In this document: positions 8,920 to 17,525 of the stretch, one piece after another | Position numbering within the stretch: position 1 is the stretch's first letter | Layout: every line of letters starts with the position of its first letter | Source of the DNA: Kumtagia sp044326205 | GTDB lineage: Bacteria > Pseudomonadota > Alphaproteobacteria > Rhizobiales > Rhizobiaceae | Reading direction: 5' to 3' | NCBI RefSeq assembly: GCF_044326205.1 | Contig: NZ_JBIRCY010000010.1 | Coordinates: forward strand, 116,676-180,675 | Length of the DNA: 64,000 bases | Notes under the pieces: model-generated | Databases searched by the model: none | What the model was told of the DNA's origin: nothing | What the model saw: the letters and a program-made list of their open reading frames with translations, nothing else | Made by a program: the position numbers and the translations under genes

Positions 8920-10094
8920 GTCGCGAACGTCACGTCCAGCCGCTGCAGGCGACGGAAGGAAACGTGCCGTTCCCATTCCAGCTCCGGCTTCACCGGCACC
9001 ATCGGCGCTTCGTCCAGCATGGCGTCGAGAAAGATCCTGGCTTCGAGACGGCCGAGGGCGGCGCCGAGACAAGCATGCGCGCCGACGCCGAAGGCGATGT
9101 TCGGCGGTCCTTGACGGCTGATGTCGAACCGCTGCGGCTGCTCGAAGGCGGCGGGGTCGTGATGCGCCTGCTCGAGGTCGACCAGCAGCATGTCGCCTTT
9201 CTTGACGGGATGGTCGCCCACCGTCGTATCCGCCATTGCGAGGCGGGGCGCGGCCTGCCGCATCGGGCCGGCATAGCGCACCGCCTCCTCGACGAAGGGC
9301 GAGACCAACTGCCGGTCGGCGGCAACTGCCGCGCGCGCGCCGGGGTTGAGATGCAGCAGGAGGATCATGTTGCCGAACAGCCCGGTCAGCGTTTCCACGC
9401 CCGCCAGCACCAGAAAGAACACGTACCGCGCCAGGGTCCGGGTCGGGAAGCCGAAGCCTGCATGGTTGAGCTCTGCCAACGCCGCCAGCGCGCCTTCGGC
9501 TCTGGACAACTCGTCCAGGATCGCGCTTTCCGCAGCGACCGCGTCGGCCTCCAGTTCGGCCAGCACCGTAAGCGGCAAAGCGCGCGCGTAAACCGGGAAG
9601 ATCGAGAGCGAAGCCTTGCGGATCGCCTTGATCGTATTCGCCGAGATGCCGAGCGCATTGGCCATGACGGCGGTGGGAATGGCGCGGCAGATGTCTTCCA
9701 TCGCCTCGACCTGGCCGGCCCGGCGCGTGGCGGCGAGCCGGTCGCGTACGACCGCCGACACGACCTCCGGGGCGAAGGCCGGAGCCGACTGGGCGAGTGC
9801 CTTGCGCACGAGCGTCCGGAGGCCCGGGTGATCGGGGTCGTTGGGGCTGAACAGCATGCCCTGAAGCAGGTTCGCCAGCCCGGAAAAGTCGCGTCCGGCG
9901 CGCTGCCCGACGCGTGCGATCGCAGTCCAGGGCTCGGTCGGCCCGACAAGCGGATTGCGCAGGACAGACATGGCGTCGGCATAGCGCGTCACGAACCACG
10001 AGTCGCCCCCCGGCGCCGGTGTGAGCGGCCCGTGCCGGGGCACGATCCAGGTGCGTTGGAGCGCTGGCGCGCCACCTGTGACGAAGGCGTTCAT
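8916..10094 (-). CDS. Cytochrome P450
   Basis: 392 residues from ATG 10094, which overlaps the upstream stop as ATGA. All P450 landmarks are visible: the I-helix oxygen-binding AGVETLTG, the ExxR motif in VEEAVRYAG, and the heme-thiolate loop FGVGAHACLGAALGRLEA with the cysteine ligand. There is no N-terminal membrane anchor, as usual for soluble bacterial P450s. Electron partners are not encoded nearby. Its place between a pyruvyl-transferase-like gene and a GT2, downstream of an acyl-AMP ligase and an acyl carrier protein, suggests it hydroxylates an acyl chain or a carrier-bound intermediate; this is inference. Confidence 0.92.
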   Translation of the reverse strand: MNAFVTGGAPALQRTWIVPRHGPLTPAPGGDSWFVTRYADAMSVLRNPLVGPTEPWTAIARVGQRAGRDFSGLANLLQGMLFSPNDPDHPGLRTLVRKALAQSAPAFAPEVVSAVVRDRLAATRRAGQVEAMEDICRAIPTAVMANALGISANTIKAIRKASLSIFPVYARALPLTVLAELEADAVAAESAILDELSRAEGALAALAELNHAGFGFPTRTLARYVFFLVLAGVETLTGLFGNMILLLHLNPGARAAVAADRQLVSPFVEEAVRYAGPMRQAAPRLAMADTTVGDHPVKKGDMLLVDLEQAHHDPAAFEQPQRFDISRQGPPNIAFGVGAHACLGAALGRLEARIFLDAMLDEAPMVPVKPELEWERHVSFRRLQRLDVTFAT

Positions 10095-11392
10095 GCGCCT
10101 GTCCCCGCCGCCGCCTTGCTTGCGGTCGGCGTCCGCCATAGCCTCTCGACGCGGTCGTTGACAAGCGGCGCGAGCAGTGCGTCGAAGCCGTTCCGGCCCA
10201 AACTGTTTGTGACGGCTCGCCTCAAAAACCCGACCCGCCGTGCCCGGCCGGGTTCCGGATCGTCGATCGCCCTGACGATCTGCTCCCAGTGGCGATCGAG
10301 GGCGGACGCGACCGAACTGCCGAGGTTTGCCGAGGTGTTTATGCGCAGGGCGGCACGCTCCAGGGCGTCCGGCCAGTTCCGCGCTACGTCGTCGGCTGCG
10401 TCGATCTGACGGGCGAAGCCGACGAACTTATGGAATGCAGGCCGCGCCACGATCACGCCGGGCGTGCCATAGCAGGCGGCCGCGACATAGCCGTGCATGG
10501 AATTGCCGACATAGAGACGGGCGCCTGCGATGGCCGCCGCCATTTCGCGCAGGCCCGCCGGATCGTCGAGCAGGACATGGCGGATCGGCATGGCCCTGGA
10601 AAGCTGGCGCAGAACCTCGACATCGCCGAGGGATGGGCCGAGCGACAGAAGCAGCGGTGTCAGGCCGCGCGGCCGCGCGAAGTCGGTTATCATCGCCGCC
10701 AATGCCTCGGGCGAAACATTGCCGAGCCCGCCGGGTCTCGCCTGCACCGCGAACAATGAGTCGTCGGAGGTGATACCTTTTCTCTGGCGCAGCGCGTGAA
10801 GGTCCGCAGCCAGCGAGGCCGCCGGCCACACGTTGCCGAGATCGGCGACCGTATCGGGAACCTGGGCGGCCGTGCCGCCTTCCGGCTGGAGAAAGCGGAG
10901 GCTCGCTTCGTCGCGAACCGATACGTAGTCGGCAGCCGCCAGCGCCGGATCGAGCGCGGCCTCCCGAATGGTCGGGGAAAACGGCGCGGGAGCGCCCGGG
11001 GCGTTCCAGGCGATCGGAACGTCCAAAAGGGAAGCCACGAACGTGGTGCCGTACCAAAGAGCGGGATAGGCCTGGTTCGCTTGCCCGGCCCGGACATATT
11101 CGGCGACGAAGTCGGCCGGGAAGGCGTGGACAATCTCGCCGCCGCCGATCAGCACGGCGTCGAGTCCGCCGCCACCGATCGCGGACGCGAGCGCGATGCT
11201 TGGCGCCGCGTCTTGCAGACCGGACGCTCCATCGGTCGGCGATGCGGCCAGGACATCCCATCCGAACGGACGCAGGCGATGGGCCGCGACGATCGGGAAC
11301 AGCAGGTCGCCGAAATTGCCCACGTCGAACGTGCCCGAGATCAGCGCGGTGCGCCGGCGCTGCGGCCGGGTATCGGAGCCGGAAGACGTCAT
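10091..11392 (-). CDS. Polysaccharide pyruvyl transferase family protein
   Basis: 433 residues from ATG 11392, an ATGA overlap with the fatty acyl-AMP ligase stop. The N-terminal ALISGTFDVGNFGDLLFP, the DAVLIGGGEIVHAFP loop, DYVSVRDEASL and YVGNSMHGYVAAACYGTPG follow the same order as in the paralogues at 2410-4023 and 14330-15592. It lacks the long TPR tail of the former. The expected fold is PS_pyruv_trans; the transferred group may be pyruvate but is not determined by sequence. Frames extending upstream to 11641 overlap the ligase and are not used. Confidence 0.85.
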   Translation of the reverse strand: MTSSGSDTRPQRRRTALISGTFDVGNFGDLLFPIVAAHRLRPFGWDVLAASPTDGASGLQDAAPSIALASAIGGGGLDAVLIGGGEIVHAFPADFVAEYVRAGQANQAYPALWYGTTFVASLLDVPIAWNAPGAPAPFSPTIREAALDPALAAADYVSVRDEASLRFLQPEGGTAAQVPDTVADLGNVWPAASLAADLHALRQRKGITSDDSLFAVQARPGGLGNVSPEALAAMITDFARPRGLTPLLLSLGPSLGDVEVLRQLSRAMPIRHVLLDDPAGLREMAAAIAGARLYVGNSMHGYVAAACYGTPGVIVARPAFHKFVGFARQIDAADDVARNWPDALERAALRINTSANLGSSVASALDRHWEQIVRAIDDPEPGRARRVGFLRRAVTNSLGRNGFDALLAPLVNDRVERLWRTPTASKAAAGTGA

Positions 11393-13107
11393 GCGTTTTC
11401 CCGCGGCGAAGACACCGGCCGGCGGGGCGTGAAGCGGGCCAGCACGGGGAGTTCGCCCTTTGCAAGGCGTTCCGCCGTACGGGCGCGCTGCAGCTTGCCG
11501 CTCAGCGTGCGCTCGATGGCGCCCGCGGGCACGAGAAAGAGGTCGTGCGGCAGGAAGCCGTGCGCATCCGCGACGGCGCCGGCCAGCCGTTCGAGAAGCG
11601 GCTCGGGATCGACGGATGCACCCGCGCGGCCAGCCTCGCACACGATCGCCAGACCTTCGGTGACCGTAGGGTCGGCCGCCACCGGCAAAGCGGCGACGGC
11701 GCCGAGCTGCGCGGCTTCAGGCAGTTCCCTGACCGTGAGTTCCACGTCTTCGGCGTAGATGTTCGCACCACGGATGATGGCCATGTTCTTCAGCCGCCCG
11801 ACGACGTGAAGTTCGCCTTCGACGATTGCCCCGAGGTCGCCCGTTCGCAGGTAGGAGCGGCCGGCGACAGCGACCGTGCGGTCCAGGTCCGGCTCGACAC
11901 CGCCGGCATCCGGATCCCAGAAACCCGGGCTGACCTGGTCGCCGCTCACCGCGATCTCGCCGATCTCGCCCGGCGGCACGGGACGGCCGGCATCCGGCTG
12001 GAGCAGCAGCACCGAGGCGCCATCGCGCGGCATCCCGCAGGAAACCACGGACACGGGAGCGCTGCCGTTTCGCACGATCTTGCGCTCGCGCACCCCGGTT
12101 CCGGGACGGCCGCCGGTGACGAAAAGCGTCGCCTCGGCAAGGCCGTAGCAGGGATAGAACGCCTTTTCGTTGAAACCATGCGACCGGAAGCGCTGCGCGA
12201 AGCCGGCCAGCGTCGCCGCACGGATGGGCTCGGAGCCGCAGAACGCGAGCCGCCATCTGGACAGGTCGACCTCCGGGATCTGGTCGTCGGTGATCATGCG
12301 CGCACAGAATTCATAGGCGAAGTTCGGCGCGCCGGCCGTCGTCGCGCCGTAGCGCGCCATCGCCTTCAGCCAGCGCGCCGGGCGCTGGAGAAAGGCGATC
12401 GGCGCCATGAGGATCGCCTGCGCGCCGAGATAGAGCGGTTCCAGCACGCAGCCGATGAGGCCCATGTCGTGATGCAGCGGCAGCCAACTGACCGTGCTGT
12501 CGCTTGCGACCTGCCCGAAGGCGGCCTTGATCATGGCCAGGTTGGCCATGATGTTGCGATGCGTGATGGCGACGCCCTTCGGCCGGCTCGTGGAACCGGA
12601 GGTGAACTGCAGGAAAGCCACGTCGTCGGGCGGAGGATTGCGAAGGTCCTTAGCTACATTGCCGCGCAGCAGGTCGCCGGCGCTCAGGAATGCCACCTCG
12701 GGATGACGCTCGCGCAGGCTTGACCAGCCGCGGCTTTCAAAGGCTTCCGACGGCGCGATGACGGCGGCGGGACGGGCGGCCTCGACGATGCCGGCGATAC
12801 GCTGCGCTGCGCGAGGGTCGTTCAGTCCCGGCGTCGGGATGGCGATGGCGCCGGCATAGACGCAACCGAAGAAGCAGCGGACGAAATCGAGCCCCTGGGG
12901 CAGGGCGAGCAATAAGGGGCCGGGGGCCAGGCTGGCGGCCGCGAGGTTGCCGGCCACGATCGCCGCGGCCTCGTGAAGCGCGCCGTATGTGGCTTCGTCG
13001 CTGACCTCTTCGCCGCGGACGAGAAAAGACAAAGCGGGGCGCGCGCCGTCGCGTTGCGCATGGTCGCGCAGCATCGAAAGCAGGGAAGCGGCGGGCGCGC
13101 CGGTCAT
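11389..13107 (-). CDS. Fatty acyl-AMP ligase (FAAL-type adenylate-forming enzyme)
   Basis: 572 residues, the usual length for the family. Adenylation core motifs are visible: LQFTSGSTSRPKGVAITHRN (phosphate loop), WLPLHHDMGLIG, a YGLAEATLFVTGG block and YLRTGDLG. SGKLQRARTAERL carries the C-terminal lysine region. The LHHDMGLIG and GLAEATLFV forms are characteristic of fatty acyl-AMP ligases rather than acyl-CoA synthetases. Such enzymes activate a fatty acid as acyl-AMP and hand it to an acyl carrier protein; a suitable carrier is encoded two genes upstream. Start and stop both overlap neighbours as ATGA, so it is translated as part of the operon. Confidence 0.9.
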   Translation of the reverse strand: MTGAPAASLLSMLRDHAQRDGARPALSFLVRGEEVSDEATYGALHEAAAIVAGNLAAASLAPGPLLLALPQGLDFVRCFFGCVYAGAIAIPTPGLNDPRAAQRIAGIVEAARPAAVIAPSEAFESRGWSSLRERHPEVAFLSAGDLLRGNVAKDLRNPPPDDVAFLQFTSGSTSRPKGVAITHRNIMANLAMIKAAFGQVASDSTVSWLPLHHDMGLIGCVLEPLYLGAQAILMAPIAFLQRPARWLKAMARYGATTAGAPNFAYEFCARMITDDQIPEVDLSRWRLAFCGSEPIRAATLAGFAQRFRSHGFNEKAFYPCYGLAEATLFVTGGRPGTGVRERKIVRNGSAPVSVVSCGMPRDGASVLLLQPDAGRPVPPGEIGEIAVSGDQVSPGFWDPDAGGVEPDLDRTVAVAGRSYLRTGDLGAIVEGELHVVGRLKNMAIIRGANIYAEDVELTVRELPEAAQLGAVAALPVAADPTVTEGLAIVCEAGRAGASVDPEPLLERLAGAVADAHGFLPHDLFLVPAGAIERTLSGKLQRARTAERLAKGELPVLARFTPRRPVSSPRENA

Positions 13108-14012
13108 CGCCCGCCCGCTCCCGCGGCAACCTCACCCGGCCCTCCGCCGGTCATCAGGACGGCATTTTTCGACGCGTCGAAAACCCATCCCAGCTTTCTG
13201 ACCGGCTTCAGCGGCTGCCCGCGAAGCCGCAGATAGAAGCGGCTGCCTTCGTCCAAAGTTTTGAGCGCCAACGCCGCGCTGCTCGTCGTCATGCCGCCGT
13301 GGATCTGGTGGAACGTCGCTTCGCCCATGATGCGGATGAGCTGGGTTTCCGGCAGCGCACAAGCCCGTGTCAGCGTGTCCGGATTGACCATGCCGCCGCC
13401 GGGCTCGGTGAATGCGGGATCATAGCCGCCGAGTTCGTCCCAAAGGCTTTTCGGCATGAACAGCGCGTTGCTTTCCAGCATCGGGCCGAAGGGCGGATTT
13501 TTCATCTCGGGCGTCGCTACCTCGAACAGTCGGTAGCCGTCGCGCGGCCAGTCGATCGAACGGAGCAATTCGTCTTCCCGCGTGCGATCATAACCTTCGG
13601 CGGCGCTCAGATGCTGCCGCTGGAAGCCGAGCTGGTAGTTGGTCGTCGCAACGATGGGCCGGGAGTGAAGCGAGGTCGCCATCGTCGCAGCGTGAAGCAG
13701 GCCCGGCGACGCAAGCCGGGCGCCGTCGATCCAGGCGCCGACAAGTGCTCCACGCGCCGCGGCCAATCCTTCGTTGAGCGCCGCGACGGGTGAGGGCGAA
13801 GCGCTACGGCATCGCAAAACGCGCAGCGTCAGTCCGAGGTCCGCGAACTGCCTTGCATCGGGAGGCTCGGTCGATCCGTTATCGACGACGATGACCTCGT
13901 AGTTTCCAGACGAGACGCCGCGCTGGTAGGCGGGCGAAAGCGATAGAAGCGTCCGCGGCAATTCGCGGGCCATTTCGTAGCAGACGACAACCAGCGAGAG
14001 GTCGGGATGCAT
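13104..14012 (-). CDS. Family 2 glycosyltransferase
   Basis: 302 residues. It has LSLVVVCYEMARELPRTL at the N-terminus, the YEVIVVDNGSTEPP strand and ESNALFMPKSLWDELGGYD near the C-terminus. Order and wording match the GT2 at 8038-8919 closely, so the two are duplicates of one ancestor that now flank different partners in the operon. It starts 8 bases after the acyl carrier protein gene and its stop overlaps the FAAL start as ATGA. It probably acts in the cytoplasm on a glycan or carrier-linked acceptor. Donor specificity is unknown. Confidence 0.85.
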   Translation of the reverse strand: MHPDLSLVVVCYEMARELPRTLLSLSPAYQRGVSSGNYEVIVVDNGSTEPPDARQFADLGLTLRVLRCRSASPSPVAALNEGLAAARGALVGAWIDGARLASPGLLHAATMATSLHSRPIVATTNYQLGFQRQHLSAAEGYDRTREDELLRSIDWPRDGYRLFEVATPEMKNPPFGPMLESNALFMPKSLWDELGGYDPAFTEPGGGMVNPDTLTRACALPETQLIRIMGEATFHQIHGGMTTSSAALALKTLDEGSRFYLRLRGQPLKPVRKLGWVFDASKNAVLMTGGGPGEVAAGAGGR

Positions 14013-14020
14013 CGGTGCGC

Positions 14021-14308
14021 TCAGCCGGTTTTCTCGCCCGTCAGGGATTGCTCGGACGGCTTTGCGTAGGTCTGGACGAAATCATCGATGGTGTGGTGCT
14101 CGAAGAAGAGCATGGGATCGACCTGCACGCGGAATTCCTCCTCCATCACGCCCGCCATCACCACCGCCTCGACCGAATCGAGGCCGTAGGTCGTGAAACT
14201 TTCCGACGTATCGAGCTTGCCTTCCGGCAGGTCGAGCACCGTGGTGATGTACTGGATCATCCAAGCGCGCAAAATATCGCCGTCGATGTCCTGCAATGTC
14301 GTGGCCAA
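14021..14308 (-). CDS. Acyl carrier protein
   Basis: 95 residues, typical of a stand-alone carrier. The phosphopantetheine attachment serine is in YGLDSVEAVVMAGVMEEEF, and helix III follows in FFEHHTIDDFVQTYA. It should carry an acyl chain loaded by the fatty acyl-AMP ligase encoded two genes downstream; that pairing is inferred from position. It sits 21 bases after the pyruvyl-transferase-like gene and 8 bases before the GT2. An acidic, helical composition supports the call. It is unlikely to be the housekeeping carrier, because no fatty acid synthesis genes are nearby. Confidence 0.92.
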   Translation of the reverse strand: MATTLQDIDGDILRAWMIQYITTVLDLPEGKLDTSESFTTYGLDSVEAVVMAGVMEEEFRVQVDPMLFFEHHTIDDFVQTYAKPSEQSLTGEKTG

Positions 14309-14329
14309 GGACTTGCCTCCTTCTTGGTT

Positions 14330-15592
14330 TCAAGCGGTTACGTCGCGCCGCAGCGATTTCGTTCCCGATGGGCTGAGGAATGGTGCAAGTGCCCAACTCG
14401 GCCCCCTGTTGTCGAGTCCCATTCGCAGCACGTCGCGCAGGAAGTCGCGACGCCCGGCGGCGCCGCGGTCGGGTTCGTTGACCCCCTCAAGGATGCGCGC
14501 CCAATGCTCATCGAGCCGAGCGAGAACCTCGGCGGAAATCGGCGGCGCGTATCCGGCGGGCTTCGCCGCCGCCTTCTCAAGAGCAGCATCCCAGTCGCGC
14601 GCCATGTCTTCCGATCGCCCGGTGTGTTCGAGAAAACCGGCGAACTTGCGATAGGCGGGCCGCGCCACGAGGACGGACGGAACCTGGTGCGCCACGCAAG
14701 CCACATATCCGTGCAGCGACGCGCCGACATAGAGCGCCGAATGCGCGAAAACCGCCGTCATCTCGCACAGGCTCAGCGGATCATCCAGCAAGACATGAGG
14801 CTGCTCCAGATGCCTGGCCAGCCGGTTCGCGGTCTTCGGGTCGTCATGATTGCGGCCGACGGCGACGAGGAGCGGGGTCAGGCGGTGCTCTTGCGCGAAA
14901 GCGTCGATCCTCTCCGCGAGAACCGCCATGTCGAGGCCGGCGACCGACCGGTCGCGCAAATGAAGGGTCATGTAGCGCGCCGTCCGGTCCGCGCCCTTGC
15001 GCTCAAGGAATCCTTGGTAAGCGGCTTCAAGCTGCTGCCTTGACCACAAGGCGCCTAGCCCGGCGATGGTATCGGGAACGATGGCGACGGGCAGGTCCGG
15101 CGGCGGGGAAAGCAGCTCGGCGGCGCCGCGGTCGCGCAACGAAACATAGCTGGCGGCCCGCACGGCCGACATCGCCAGGGGATGCACGCCCCGGCCGAGA
15201 AGATGCGGAACGCCGGGCGCATTCCACAAGACCGGCACATCGGCCAGGGCGGCGGCGAGCGTCGCACCCAGCCAGAGCGCGGCGGACGCCCAGTCGCTAA
15301 CCTCGTCATTGATGTATTCGGTGAGAAAGGTCATCGGGTGATTGTGGATGAGATAACCGCCGCCGATGAGCACGGCGTCGAATTCCTCCTCGCCGGAAAG
15401 CATCCTGGCGGCCGGGATGGGAGCGATTGCGTCGGCCAGGCCCGGCGACCGGCCGGTCGGCGCGACGGGCACGATCTCGATGCCGTGCCGGGCGAGCCGT
15501 TGCCGCGCCACGAGCGGAAACAGCAGGTCGCCGTAATTCTGCATGTCGAACATGCCGGTGATCAGCACGCGCCGCTCGCCCGACCGGGTCAT
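14330..15592 (-). CDS. Polysaccharide pyruvyl transferase family protein, first gene of the acyl-glycan operon
   Basis: 420 residues from ATG 15592; the longer frame to 15811 would overlap the divergent dioxygenase gene. The order of blocks is VLITGMFDMQNYGDLLFP, DAVLIGGGYLIHNHP, SYVSLRDRGAAE and YVGASLHGYVACVAHQVPS, as in its two paralogues. The NxGD and G-hG blocks mark the PS_pyruv_trans fold. It heads an eight-gene operon (pyruvyl-transferase-like, ACP, GT2, FAAL, pyruvyl-transferase-like, P450, GT2, TPR-hydrolase). An operon promoter should lie in the short space before 15688, but no clear -35/-10 pair was seen. Confidence 0.85.
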   Translation of the reverse strand: MTRSGERRVLITGMFDMQNYGDLLFPLVARQRLARHGIEIVPVAPTGRSPGLADAIAPIPAARMLSGEEEFDAVLIGGGYLIHNHPMTFLTEYINDEVSDWASAALWLGATLAAALADVPVLWNAPGVPHLLGRGVHPLAMSAVRAASYVSLRDRGAAELLSPPPDLPVAIVPDTIAGLGALWSRQQLEAAYQGFLERKGADRTARYMTLHLRDRSVAGLDMAVLAERIDAFAQEHRLTPLLVAVGRNHDDPKTANRLARHLEQPHVLLDDPLSLCEMTAVFAHSALYVGASLHGYVACVAHQVPSVLVARPAYRKFAGFLEHTGRSEDMARDWDAALEKAAAKPAGYAPPISAEVLARLDEHWARILEGVNEPDRGAAGRRDFLRDVLRMGLDNRGPSWALAPFLSPSGTKSLRRDVTA

Positions 15593-15687
15593 GATGGCAT
15601 CGCCTTGTTGCTGGCCGGCGCGGGCGCGGGCATGATCGGCATCGAAACATTGCGGCCGCGGCGGGCGCGCGAGGAATGGAAAAAAGC

Positions 15688-16554
15688 ATGCGACCTGACG
15701 AGGCGATGAAAGCCCGGTTCGAACGCGACGGCCTCGTGTTCCCGATCCCCGTACTGAAAGCAGAAGAGGCGGCCCGATATCTGAGCAATTATGAGGCGAT
15801 GGTGGCCGCAAGAGGCGGACGCCTGCCCAAGGCGTTCAACGCCAAGACGCATCTGCTGGTGCCATGGCTCTGGGATCTGGTCCACGATCCCCGCGTGCTG
15901 GATGTGGTCGAGGAGGTGCTCGGACCGGACATATTGTGCTGGGGCACGAGCTTCATCACCAAGCACGGCGGAGACGGCCGTTACGTCACCTGGCACCAGG
16001 ATGCCACGCATTGGAAACTGTCTTCGCCCGAGGCGGTGACGGCCTGGGTGGCGCTGTCGCCGAGCGACCGCAGCAACGGCTGCGTACGCGCGGTGCCCGG
16101 AACGCATCAAGTGCAACTTGCGCACGATCACCCGGAGGACCCGAACAACATGCTGGGCCGCCGCGAGCAGGTGGTCGCCGACATCGACGAGGAAAAAGCT
16201 GTCGACATCGTGCTGCGGCCCGGTGAAATGTCGATCCATCACCCGCTCATCATTCACGGCTCCGAGCCGAACCTGTCGAGCGGTCCGCGCGTCGGCTTCG
16301 CCATCCGCTACATTCCAGCCAGCATCCGCCAGCTCGACGGGCTGGAGAATTCCGCCACGCTGGTGAGGGGCCGCGATCACGGCACCTTCGTTCTCGAACA
16401 ACAGCCTGAGGGCGAGTTCCACCCCGAGGCGGTGAAGCGGCATCGCATGGTGCTGCGGCGTGGCATGAGCGTGATCTTCGGCGATGCGGCGGAAACTGCT
16501 CGAACCAGCGGCGGTGCGCTCCAAGAGGGGCAAAAGCTCGATCCTTCCGTGTAG
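15688..16554 (+). CDS. Phytanoyl-CoA dioxygenase (PhyH) family protein
   Basis: 288 residues from ATG 15688; ATG 15676 is also in frame, but a GAGGA Shine-Dalgarno sequence ends directly against it. The iron ligands of a 2-oxoglutarate-dependent oxygenase are visible: VTWHQDATHW (HxD) and the distal histidine in HHPLIIHGSEPN. Arg in VGFAIRYIPASI is a likely 2-oxoglutarate contact. It should hydroxylate a lipid or small molecule using Fe(II), O2 and 2-oxoglutarate. It diverges from the acyl-glycan operon and is a clear paralogue of the gene at 16698-17525 on the opposite strand; both share KTH/KPH-LLVPWLWDLV. Confidence 0.85.
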   Translation: MRPDEAMKARFERDGLVFPIPVLKAEEAARYLSNYEAMVAARGGRLPKAFNAKTHLLVPWLWDLVHDPRVLDVVEEVLGPDILCWGTSFITKHGGDGRYVTWHQDATHWKLSSPEAVTAWVALSPSDRSNGCVRAVPGTHQVQLAHDHPEDPNNMLGRREQVVADIDEEKAVDIVLRPGEMSIHHPLIIHGSEPNLSSGPRVGFAIRYIPASIRQLDGLENSATLVRGRDHGTFVLEQQPEGEFHPEAVKRHRMVLRRGMSVIFGDAAETARTSGGALQEGQKLDPSV

Positions 16555-16697
16555 CCATCGAGCGGGATGCACGGGCGCCTCGGCAACGCCTGCCGGCATC
16601 GCTCCGGACCGAAAGTCGTGGCCGGTCCGATCCCTTTGCTCCGTGCAGCCACGCCGCGTTCCCGCGAAAGTCACGCCAGGTCTTTTGTTCGATGCCA

Positions 16698-17525
16698 TCA
16701 GGCTTGCGCCTCGTGGCTCCGTTTCACGGCGGGATACACGATGCTCATCCAACGCCGAAGGCTCTCGGCGTGATGGCGGACTGCTTCGGGGGCGAACTCG
16801 CTCGCGGGCGCCCGCTCCAGATCGAAGGTTCCGTGATCCCGTCCGCTGACCAGGGTTGCCGATCCTCTCATGGAGCCGATTTGCGTCAGATCGCCCGCGA
16901 TGTAGCGGACGGCGAAACCGAGGCGGCGCGTGCCGGACGTGTTCGGCTTCGACCCGTGAATCAGCAGCAGATGATGGAGCGACATCTCTCCGGGAGTCAG
17001 ATCGACGTGAACCGCGTCGTCCTCGTCGACATCGACACGGATTTCCTCGCCGCCCGCCAGCAGATTGTTCTTGGAGGCCGACGGGCCGTGCTCGTGCTGC
17101 CGAGTGTGGCTGCCGTAAACGACCTGCAGCCCTCCATTCGTTCGCGTCGACGGCGTAAAGGCGATCCATGCCGTCAGCGCATGAGGAGCCGACAATCCCC
17201 AATAGGTTGCGTCCTGGTGCCAGGGAACCTCGCTCGGCTCGCCCGGACGTTTGTCGAAGAAGCTCGAGGCCCAGCACAGTACATCGGGACCAAGTACGTC
17301 GGCCACCGGTGCAACGACCCGCGGATCGGTGACGAGATCCCAAAGCCACGGCACCAGCAGATGCGGCTTGAAGTTCAGCGTCGGCGGCAGCCGGCCCGCC
17401 CGCTTCCGTTCCATCTCCTCGATGCGAAGCAGCCGGTCGGCCGCTTCCTCGCCCGACAGCACGCGGATCGGGAACACCGCGCCGTCCTGCTGGTATCTGG
17501 CGGTCAGCGAAGGGTCGATGCTCAT
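16698..17525 (-). CDS. Phytanoyl-CoA dioxygenase (PhyH) family protein
   Basis: 275 residues from ATG 17525. It has the VPWHQDATYWGLSAP HxD ligand pair and LHHLLLIHGSKPN with the distal histidine, followed by RLGFAVRYIAGDL. Length and motifs match the convergent gene at 15688-16554, so this is a duplicated and inverted pair 143 bases apart. The predicted reaction is 2-oxoglutarate-dependent hydroxylation. The proximity of two such oxygenases and a P450 to the acyl-AMP ligase operon suggests oxidative tailoring of an acyl chain, though both genes could serve another pathway. Confidence 0.85.
   Translation of the reverse strand: MSIDPSLTARYQQDGAVFPIRVLSGEEAADRLLRIEEMERKRAGRLPPTLNFKPHLLVPWLWDLVTDPRVVAPVADVLGPDVLCWASSFFDKRPGEPSEVPWHQDATYWGLSAPHALTAWIAFTPSTRTNGGLQVVYGSHTRQHEHGPSASKNNLLAGGEEIRVDVDEDDAVHVDLTPGEMSLHHLLLIHGSKPNTSGTRRLGFAVRYIAGDLTQIGSMRGSATLVSGRDHGTFDLERAPASEFAPEAVRHHAESLRRWMSIVYPAVKRSHEAQA

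Noticed and set aside
10091..15592. Assignment of the pyruvyl-transferase-like proteins to pyruvylation of a known polysaccharide
   Set aside because: The fold is clear but members of the family use different chemistry and no specific sugar can be deduced.
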